This document shows positions 57,338 to 64,000 of a stretch of DNA of 64,000 nt, one piece after another. Under the pieces are notes generated by a model. That model worked only from the letters and a program-made list of their open reading frames with translations. It was not told where the DNA came from and ran no database searches. The translations under genes were made by a program, and so were the position numbers. Numbering within the stretch: position 1 is the stretch's first letter; the number at the start of each line of letters is the position of its first letter. This DNA is from Lactarius indigo (Eukaryota > Basidiomycota > Agaricomycetes > Russulales > Russulaceae), in contig JAFKAC010000001.1 in NCBI GenBank assembly GCA_025766275.1, forward strand, positions 1,302,001-1,366,000, in the 5' to 3' direction.

Positions 57338-57483
57338 GGCGAGGAGCTGAAGGAGGTCGCGAGCTAGGCCCAGGCGGTTTCCCCAACAGCGAGCAGAGGT
57401 ATGTAACGGTTGTATTCAGCAGCGAGTAGACTAGAACCAGCACTAGCTCTGAGGAGATGGTGGTGGTACGAGGAAGAGGGATG

Positions 57484-57498
57484 ACCGCCGGGACTGTT
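57484..57498. repeat. Target-site duplication of the LINE, 5' side
   Basis: accgccgggactgtt, identical to 48026-48040. It lies inside gene G exon 2 and the frame resumes correctly across it. Confidence 0.96.
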
Positions 57499-58069
57499 GT
57501 TGGATCAAAGTCGCGAAGACGGAGCAGCCCAAGCAGAGGACAACGCTGCAGAACCATGTCGCGTTGACCATGAGGGCAGAAGTCGATGGCTTGAACGGCT
57601 GGTTACTCCCAGCTGAAGTGCTCTCGATGGGTATCCCGCTGGAGATATTGACAAGCTGGGCGAGTAGCTTGACGGTCTCATCGCCTGGATTGGGAGATAG
57701 CCACTTGTAGCTTTCAACAAGGGAGACCGTGATGACAGCCGTGAACAGGCCGGCCTTGAAAAAATGACTTAGAAAGGAAATATGCAGAGGACTAGACCAG
57801 CACGTACAAACACGAGGGTAGTGTCTGCTTCTTTTGTGAACCTCTCAATTATCTCTTTATCCCGATCCCCCATCTCCTCAAGGTACTTCAACCACTGCTC
57901 AGAAGGGAATTTTGAGGTCTCCCCTGGTACACAAATGAGAATACGGTTCGCCAGATAGAAAGTCAACTGACCCCCTTGAACCTCTGGCTCATGTTCGGCC
58001 TGAGGTTGCGGCGTAGAATGGGCCTTCTCGTCAACCGTATACGAGTCGTCACTGTCGCGCGGGGCCATT

Positions 58070-58560
58070 TGTAAGTGTCGAACAATACGATGTTGAGAAC
58101 GATGGAAATGGGACGAAAAGACGAACGAACTAGTAGGAGAGATGGATTAATAAGTTAAACCAAACCCTCCGGCCGTCGACCACTGATAGACCCCATTAGG
58201 GATAGTCAACCAGCATCACACTTGAACGTTGAACGATCGAGAAACACCGCTACCAGTAGTGATAGGAAGTGATGTTGCTTGCTACTGTTTTACGTTTCCA
58301 GAACTGTCCGCGCATACTACCACTCTGTCAGCGTCATTCAAAAACAGTTTAATGATGCCCATCGAATGACCTACCTTGAGGGGGCGGTGTGGAGTTTGAT
58401 GGGCCCAAAACACCTCGAGGCTTCTCTTCTGTGAGGGAATGAATTAGTATTCCCTTGGGCAACGTTTTCGAAACAATGCGGATCAACGCAGATATGGTGG
58501 GACGTAAAGGGTGGTGATCAGCGATGCTACATATAGTAGCGCTGGCAGCAATCAACATCG
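58070..58560 (-). promoter_or_regulatory. Upstream module of gene G (copy U6)
   Basis: Same blocks as before genes E and F: CATTGTTTCGAAAACGTTGCCC (about 58480), AATTCATTCCCTCACAGAAGAGAAGCCTCGAGGTG (about 58440), AGGTAGGTCATTCGATGGGC (the CCAAT of E/F is changed here), AATGACGCTGACAGAGTGGTAGTATGCG, CTATCACTACTGGTAGCGG, and AACTTATTAATCC where E/F have TTATAA, so the presumed TATA is weaker. Confidence 0.6.
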
Positions 58561-58569
58561 TGGGTCGCC

Positions 58570-59320
58570 GATGAAGCACAAAAATAACAGAGGTTCTACG
58601 ACGAAACACCGGGAGAACAAAGTACCTGTATATATGAATTGGATCATACTTGGGTGGCAACTGTGGGGCATGTCACTTCGTGCCGCTAAGCATGGAAGTG
58701 TGATTGATCGACAAACTAGAAGCGTTCTCTCGACGGCGATCATTAAGTTACACCGGCATGCATGGAAGCATTGGTAAGGCAGTTGTACGCGGACAACTCG
58801 GAGGGCACTGCATATCATCACCTTGCGCCATCCACATTGCTCTATCGAGACTTGAAGTCTTTGGGGACTGAAGCCGTTCAGTTCCTCTAATATGTGATCC
58901 ACTCGCGTGATACAGCTGGTGTATTCCCCGTCTACTCGGCATGGCCGGGCCGCAGCCTTCCCCTGGCACGATGTTCATGTTCACTAGCGCCTTGACTAGC
59001 GCTCAATAGCGCTCATTCAGCCTGCTCTGATAAGATTCCTGTACGTCGGTTCTCGAGTCACTCGAGTTGAATGACCCGTATTCAGTTTAACTACTATTAA
59101 ATCTTGTCATGCATACCCCAAGTGTGTCGCGTTCTCAGCTTCTAGCCAAGTTGCTTTCGAGCTGCAGACGGGATTACACACTTTAGATACTTAATTTGTC
59201 GACAGCACCAGTTCTTAGCCCATCCCTTCGCCCTAGATCTATTCCACCATCTGCACGCTATATATTCACACAGTCCCTGGCACAACTCGAAGCCTCTGTC
59301 ACTCAGCAGCGTACCGAATA
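58570..59320. other. No gene; extended flank of gene G upstream module
   Basis: GCATGCATGGAAGC and nearby blocks match 31600-31620 before gene F. From 59000 on nothing is recognisable. CTAGCGCCTTGACTAGCGCTCAATAGCGCTC at 58983 is a small imperfect tandem repeat. Confidence 0.45.
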
Positions 59321-59329
59321 CAAGGTGAG

Positions 59330-59780
59330 ATGGCTATGCGGACTCACAAGGCACACCTGCCAAAAGAGGGGACATGGTGTCCACGTGCTCAGTGAACTGT
59401 GCAGAGAGAGATGTCGCGGAATCTCGGGAAAGAGGGTCAGTCTCATTTCTGTATATGCCGAGTTCTTCTCTACGGTAAGGACGAGATGATTCAGTGAGAA
59501 AAGGGGTGAACCGAGGGAAATGTACATAGTAACACGGCGGCTCGCAACTCATACGCTGCAGGGATATGATATGCGACGGTGCAGATGCGACTGCCCTTAG
59601 GATAAATGACAAGGCGTCAAGAACCCAACAGTGAGCAATTCCGTATCTTCGAAGACGCAAGAGATGTGCCCAGAAGAGTGCCGAAGCGGAGTGTAGACAG
59701 GTGCCAGGATTGCCAGGATAGCAGAGTGACTGCTGCAACGTGGCTGCGTTTGACCTTCAACGATGAGGTAAGTGTGTTGG
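59330..59780 (+). repeat. Decayed gene or repeat remnant, partner of 20300-21120
   Basis: Matches the minus strand of 21010-20625 in two blocks (GTGTCCACGTGCTCAGTGAAC...AGTTCTTCTC; CAGAAGAGTGCCGAAGCGGAG...TTTGACC). It shares the VHVLSE reading frame. It is the other arm of an inverted, widely spaced duplication (38 kb apart). Confidence 0.55.
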
Positions 59781-59799
59781 CACGCAAGGGAAGAACGCA

Positions 59800-62388
59800 C
59801 ATCGTTGCTCCTGGTTGATGCAGGAAGCGCCTTTCTTCTATGCCGTAAATGAGAACGCCGCACCTGTCAACGCCACAGTAAATTAAGTCGGAAAGGGCTC
59901 GCATGAAGACGGCTTGCGAAATGAAAAGCAATGCAAGTCTGGAAAGAAGCAGGGGTGGTTGGGGGAAATGGTAATGACAAGGTGTAGTGCCATGGCTTGA
60001 GGCCTGCCAGTGAGCAGCGAGACAGAGACATCGATGCATAAAAAGATGAGTATCGGGGTGTTGTCGTGTATGACGTGAAGGGCAGGCTCAAAGTTAACAC
60101 TTCTGTTCAATATGTGGGCGTTAAAAAAATGCCTCCGGACGTACATCGTGGTAGTTGTGTGGTGATCAGCGCGTGCGGGGAAAAGAGAAATGCTCACGTG
60201 ATAACATCCATGCCATGATAGAATAGCCACTGTGACAACTCGAACTCCTGAATCAACGATCTACATCGATACTACCGTCCCTGAGGCCTGAGGAGTTGTA
60301 CTTTGAGCGAGATGGCGAGATGGCCTCAGGCTGGAGAAGTGCAAAGACAGAAAAAACTGGAATGTGGTTCAGCGATCATTGGAGCGCATATATACCAGAC
60401 TCAGATCATCTGCAGTATATGTTTTCCCAAATGTCTGAAAACAGTGGCGATGATTCGAACTTTGGCATATAAGTACAGCACACAGTGAGGGTTAGTGAGA
60501 GTGGTCGAATTGGAGGTGTGCGGAAATAGCCGACCAGCAGCAGCGTTTTGTCTCGTCTCCCATCTACTGTACGATCACGTGTATCTTCTGACGTCCCAAC
60601 CAAGGTCCAACCAAGGTCCCAACTCAGAACTGCCACGGAGATGACCTAGTTAATCTTTTCCTTTAACATAATAAATCGCCTTTTCAGGTATCACCATCAT
60701 CACCCTAGCGGCCATGACTTCCGTCTAGCGCTCCTGAGATGCCGCGCGTGAGCAACGAAGGCTGGGTGTCCTGGGAGATAGGCGTATTATTCACCTCGTC
60801 TGTTGCATGTGTTGGTTTTGAAGTGCCCCGGCTGCCGGCGTAGTCACAGAGAGCCCGGTGCGTCGTCTGCGGCACGCTCATGCGTTGCCTGGAAATGCAG
60901 GTGCGCGCTCTGGTGCCACCAAGTGCCAGTTTCTGACCTGTAATCCGCCTCCAGTGCCTCTCGCACTAAACAAAGACGGTCGCCTCCGCCTTACTGCCAG
61001 TGGCCAATTACTTCCCCACCTCATGCCTATGTTTACTCTACTTCTTGTCTCACCTGCGGACACCGGGACGCAGCTAAACACAAATCTCCATATAATATTA
61101 CATTTCATTGTGCTGACTGGGAAAATGAGCGCATTCCAGAGGACGAGGCTATGGCGTCATCATCGCGTAAGCTTTTCTGTCTCAAAATTTGATCTTTCCC
61201 ACCAGGTGTTCTAGTCAGGTCTGGACATGGACGTCTCAGGCCTGCATTGTGATTGGGCTGTCTACGTTGATCGCGGCTAAAGTTTCTGGGGTTTTGTCGC
61301 CGTTGCTTGTTTGGTCCGTTTTCACTTCGGTGATTCACTCTCCCCGGCTTCCCTTCTCTGGTAGCGCCATCGGAAGCCTTTCCTGCTGCGCGTGTTTACC
61401 AATTACCAATAACGCCATTTCTACTGTATACATTCCTGGCTACCCCTCACAAGCTCCACGGACTCATTCCCAGTGACAATCCTCCATGAGAATCTCCCAT
61501 GTATATTTGGATTGAATCAATACAGAGGGTTTTCCTGATGAGCACGCACATTGGAACGCCCGTGCTCCACTCGGCTTCCTCACGTCAACGCACCGCCCTT
61601 GTCTCTCTTCTACAGAATTGCACCCTAGAACTATAACTCGTCCAGGCGCCTCCACTTCTCTTTGGACCTGCATTGCCAAGTGTTCCATCATCTGATTGGG
61701 GACGACGGCACTGGTCCCTGTTCTGATACACTTACCTCATCGCTGGGGTCTGACATACCCATGTAGCAAGCACAGGTCCTACCTTGCCTGCCGCAGTGGA
61801 GAAAAAGTCGGCACGTAGCAAGACGAGACCGACACTTTTCCCCGAGGGGATGTTTCTCTTCGCCTGCGGATCTCTCAACACCAAATTCCCGCATTCGGTG
61901 TGTGCACATGATTGAGTCGTCTCTGGCTTTTACGTATGGGTATGGCATCATGGAAGCATCGTGTGCAAGGTTCACGTGGAATTATGGTTGATAATTGCAT
62001 CGAGGTGGGCACGAGGCGGTGAGGTGAAGAGGTTGATGCCGATATATTGCTGCAGATGTCGGTCTGCAGTTTGATAGATCTCTGAATGCAACACTTGGGT
62101 ATACATGGCTGGATTTTACCAGAGGAAGAGTAGATCCCTCTCGCTAAACGAGCCCTGCATGAGCAACATGACACCAATCTTGTGCCGGTGGTGCCGATGC
62201 CACGCTTCAGCCCACCCTCCATGACGTGCACAATCCGATCAATACTACAGCGCTATGGAACCAGATACTGGGCTGAATGTTGAGATCGAGCGCAGATAAT
62301 GCGCGATGAACATTTGCTTCCGTCACACATACTCTAAAACCTTACTCTAGCACAATACAACTGTCCGTCGCCTGTCCCCCTGAATATC
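59800..62388. other. No gene recognised
   Basis: Only short ORFs. A block at 60940-61070 (CTCTCGCACTAAACAAAGACGG... CCTATGTTTACTCTACTTCTTGTCTCACCTGC) resembles 27770-27830 and 14020-14070, so it is probably another remnant of the same dispersed repeat. I see no tRNA or other structured RNA that I can support. Confidence 0.45.
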
Positions 62389-62468
62389 TGTTAGCATGAC
62401 AGCCATACATATTACATCTTTTGACTCCGTAGTACAAGTACTTTCATTCCCTCGTACCTAGCACCTCA

Positions 62469-62690
62469 GACATCGCTCGTACACGCGCGATACTGAGGTG
62501 AGCTTACTTTACCACTCGTTTACTTTCAGCACGCTTACGCCTAGAAAGATTATCCGTCCTTTCTAGGTAAATACAATATAGACATCGCTCGTACACGCGC
62601 GATACTGAGATTATCCGTCCTTTCTAGGTAAATACAATATAGACATCGCTCGTACACGCGCGATACTGAGATTATCCGTCCTTTCTAGTT
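62469..62690. repeat. 61-bp minisatellite inside the LTR
   Basis: A 61-bp unit starts at 62581 and again at 62642, with a split earlier copy (62469-62497 and 62549-62580). Each unit contains CTAGAAAG/CTTTCTAG-type or GATCGC/GCGAT-type inverted repeats (CATCGCTCGTACACGCGCGAT), so it can fold into hairpins. The third unit breaks off after CCTTTCTAG. Confidence 0.9.
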
Positions 62691-62806
62691 CGCCTCGCGC
62701 GCTGCTTCCGAGCTCCCAAAACTATCCATAACTTACAGGTTATGGGCCCTGCCGAGCGCCGCTAATACCACACACTATCTCCACCTCGCTATTGTCTGAA
62801 ATCAGT

Positions 62807-63045
62807 ATGACTGGAACCCTTGCATCTGGATCTGCGTCCGCGTCTTCGTCGGCCATGCTGCCCCCTTCCCAACCTCCTTCCACTGTAGAACTGCTCCCTG
62901 CAAACATCCCTCGCCTGGAAACTGACAGCTCAAACTGGGCCGTATTTCTTATGCGCTTCAGCGAGGCGATGGACATAACCAACCGATGGGGCTTCTTCGA
63001 CGGCACCAACCCTTGCCCGCTGCCCAAAGACCCCATGGCCCCTAC
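62807..63045 (+). pseudogene. Copia-like gag, interrupted after ~80 codons
   Basis: From ATG 62807: a Ser/Ala-rich start, then IPRLETDSSNWAVFLMRF and GFFDGTNPCPLPKD, the N-terminal gag motif of basidiomycete Copia elements (a single Trp in DSSNW; the GFFDGT turn). The frame is open to the left end of the inserted LTR at 63046. It cannot make a full gag here. Confidence 0.75.
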
Positions 63046-63532
63046 TGTAACGTCGTCACGACGTTAGCCCGACTTGAGCTCGGTGAAGGCGGTAACAACT
63101 CTGCGGATGACTTGAAGACTCGGAGGTTCAAGCGTAGATAAGAGTGAACACTCGAAGGTGCACTGCTTCTTACAAGACGATGACTGAGAAGGAGAGAGAG
63201 AGAGAGAGAGACAGGTGAAAGGAAACAAGTGACGATTCAAGAAGACCAAGATGGCGTATCTTGGTCTTCACTGGACACTATAAATACAAGTCGAGCAGGC
63301 TTTCGAGCGCTGCTATGGGTCACAGTAAAGTAGCGTCCAACGTGTCGCGTAAGTAGCTCGAACCCTAATACTACTACTGCTAGTATTAGTGGCGTGGTCC
63401 TCAGTCATCAATCGCGTGCAATCTCCTATCGTACTCGTATCGCCGTATCGTAAGTCCGTCACTAATATACCTTACCGCCGTAGTGACAACCGGTACAGTA
63501 AGGGGGAATAGCTCACAAGTCGACACGTAACA
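63046..63532 (-). repeat. 3' LTR of the nested element
   Basis: 487 bp with short inverted ends (TGTAACG/CGTAACA). It includes a (GA)n run (63190-63211) and a TATAAATA at 63279-63286 on the plus strand; its reverse, TATTTATA, would serve the element's strand. Confidence 0.72.
63190..63211. repeat. (GA)n microsatellite
   Basis: About 11 GA repeats inside the LTR. Confidence 0.9.
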
Positions 63533-63563
63533 TCACCCCCTTTCTTAGCGTGAGACCCCAGGC

Positions 63564-64000
63564 TCACCGAAAGTCGCGGGCCGGCCAATCGCGCTGCTCA
63601 TCGGCAATACGCTCCAACGCGGTGGCGCGTTCCAAGCGGTAGATGGCGTCGCGTCGGTCGTCCTGTGCGCATTCGATCATAGCGCGGAGTTGACTCACCC
63701 TCGCCCGAAGTCGATCCAGCTCGTAGCTGGCCGCGCGGAACCGCGTAACCTCTGCGGTGAGTGACTCATCGTTGATACGATTGAGCGCGCGGTCGGTGAT
63801 CTTGTCCGCCTCGAAGACGACGAGGTCCTCGTGCGGGTACGTGGGGCGGAGTGCCGCTGATACGTGGGGTTCGGCGTAGAAGGGCTTACCATAAACGTGC
63901 GGCGAGCCCGGTATAACTCCTAATATGAGGGGGTCCGCCCCTCCAATGATCTGGACATGCGACGCGTCCCTCTCTACTCCGTCTGGCCCGGTGATGGGGT
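63564..64000 (-). CDS. C-terminal end of the nested element's polyprotein (partial)
   Basis: Open on the minus strand from the right edge to a TGA at 63566-63564, about 145 codons, no start in the window. It begins with a Pro/Gly-rich segment (GADPLILGVIPGSPHVYGKPF) and then becomes strongly helical and charged (ITDRALNRINDESLTAEVTRF ... DRRDAIYRLERATALERI), coiled-coil-like, ending DWPARDFR. Position just before the PPT and 3' LTR says it is the element's last coding part. I recognise no integrase, RT or chromodomain in it. Confidence 0.6.
   Translation of the reverse strand, partial: PITGPDGVERDASHVQIIGGADPLILGVIPGSPHVYGKPFYAEPHVSAALRPTYPHEDLVVFEADKITDRALNRINDESLTAEVTRFRAASYELDRLRARVSQLRAMIECAQDDRRDAIYRLERATALERIADEQRDWPARDFR

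Larger units (their letters stand above)
48041..57483 (-). mobile_element. Full-length LINE, Tad1-like, 9,443 bp, both ORFs open
   Basis: A non-LTR retrotransposon on the minus strand: a short 5' leader (~146 nt, 57483-57338), ORF1 (57337-52487), ORF2 (52494-48307), a 3' UTR of ~245 nt and a poly-A of 22 (48062-48041). A perfect 15-bp target-site duplication flanks it. No stop or frameshift was found in either ORF, which together with the exact duplication and long poly-A suggests very recent insertion and possibly current activity. Domain order (endonuclease, RT, RNase-H-like, C-terminal CCHC) and the zinc-knuckle ORF1 fit the Tad1/I-group; clade placement is an inference. At 9.4 kb it is long for a fungal LINE, because of the ORF1. 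Confidence 0.95.
46686..58068 (-). pseudogene. DUF6535 gene G, split by a full-length LINE
   Basis: Exon 1 is 58068-57808; intron gtacgt...ttcaag; exon 2 runs 57754-57484, is interrupted by the LINE (57483-48041, plus the second 15-bp duplication), and resumes at 48025-46686. Without the insert and one duplication, exon 2 is 1,611 nt (537 codons) and open throughout, so the protein would be about 623 residues. The break lies in the loop after TM2, within QQQSRRYLVLTQ. The second part has the Gly-rich TM3/4 insert (GIGSLTLGPITLGPLALGY), FFSFDCPYGTP, the truncated-looking LLASLKSLWCWVRVYNQ and IGRCFGALVAKKLATDINS. Very similar to gene E, with a 4-residue in-frame deletion (LLAQLVNIS). The LINE is the only visible lesion, so the loss is very recent; a fungal strain could still carry the uninterrupted allele. 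Confidence 0.93.
62389..63045 (+). mobile_element. Copia-like LTR retrotransposon: 5' LTR and start of gag
   Basis: A 5' LTR of about 349 bp, 62389-62737, starting TGTTAGCATGAC and ending CATAACTTACA (short inverted ends TGTTAG/CTTACA). A primer-binding-site-like GGTTATGGGCCCTGCC follows directly. The gag starts at 62807. The element is cut at about 63045 by another LTR element, so its pol region, if present, lies beyond the window. The family is inferred from the gag motif and the GGTTATGGGCCC PBS. Confidence 0.75.
63046..64000 (-). mobile_element. LTR retrotransposon inserted into the Copia gag (opposite strand), right part outside window
   Basis: The plus-strand ends are TGTAACG (63046) and CGTAACA (to 63532), i.e. 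TG...CA, making a 487-bp LTR. On the minus strand a polypurine tract (AAGAAAGGGGGTGA, 63546-63533) precedes it immediately, so this is the 3' LTR of an element read right to left. A coding frame ends shortly before it. The 5' LTR and target-site duplication are to the right of the window. The PPT and TGTTACG start fit Gypsy-type elements, but the superfamily is not certain. Confidence 0.75.

Noticed and set aside
62469..62690. CRISPR-like array
   Set aside because: Units are contiguous 61-bp tandem repeats without unique spacers, inside a eukaryotic LTR.
1..64000. tRNA, rRNA or secondary-metabolite cluster
   Set aside because: I saw no tRNA-like cloverleaf, rRNA block or biosynthetic enzyme that I could support by reading.

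Overview
The window looks like a piece of an Agaricomycete (mushroom-forming basidiomycete) genome. The evidence is short (about 50-60 nt) GT-AG introns, a cluster of DUF6535 membrane-protein genes (a family known essentially from Agaricomycetes), an F-box gene of the basidiomycete type, Tad1-like LINEs with very long ORFs, and Copia/Gypsy-type LTR elements. I see no CRISPR array, operon or other prokaryotic signature. The species cannot be named from the sequence alone.

Layout, left to right. 1-4940: a 5'-truncated LINE on the minus strand, running off the left edge and broken by one TGA in ORF1 and a 1-nt homopolymer loss in ORF2. 4.9-31 kb: a DUF6535 neighbourhood with a decayed copy (5.5 kb), intact gene A (8.6-10.6 kb), two long decayed direct repeats (11.7-16.2 kb), exon-1-shifted gene D (17-19 kb), remnants and a third repeat copy (19.7-22.1 kb), a decayed copy (22.8-23.9 kb), intact gene E (24.7-26.7 kb), two abutting pseudogene pieces (28.3-28.85 kb) and intact gene F (29-30.9 kb, minus). 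31.8-34.1 kb: an inverted repeat copy and a decayed MFS (DHA1-type) transporter. 35.4-37.5 kb: DUF6535 gene B, broken by a 10-bp tandem duplication. 39.2-42.8 kb: the only clearly non-repetitive host genes, an F-box protein and an unfamiliar Cys/His-rich nuclear-looking protein. 43.5-45.5 kb: intact DUF6535 gene C. 46.7-58.1 kb: DUF6535 gene G, split by a 9,443-bp full-length LINE with both ORFs open and a perfect 15-bp target-site duplication. 58.1-62.4 kb: decayed, gene-poor sequence. 62.4-64 kb: the start of a Copia-like element whose gag is interrupted by a second LTR retrotransposon in the opposite orientation.

The main theme is a membrane-protein gene family that is expanding and decaying together with retrotransposons. 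There are seven recognisable full-size DUF6535 loci, four of them intact as read (A, C, E, F). Three are broken in three different recent ways: a LINE insertion, a 10-bp duplication, and a small exon-1 frameshift. At least six remnants lie around them. Several copies in the D/E/F/G group share a conserved upstream module of about 450 bp with TATA-like and CCAAT-like elements, so the promoter appears to have been copied with the gene. Three very short LINE tails (27, 26 and 72 nt) with target-site duplications mark further retrotransposition. The function of DUF6535 is not known. The conserved features visible here are about four membrane segments followed by a long soluble helical region with an almost invariant GRCFGALVAKKL motif.
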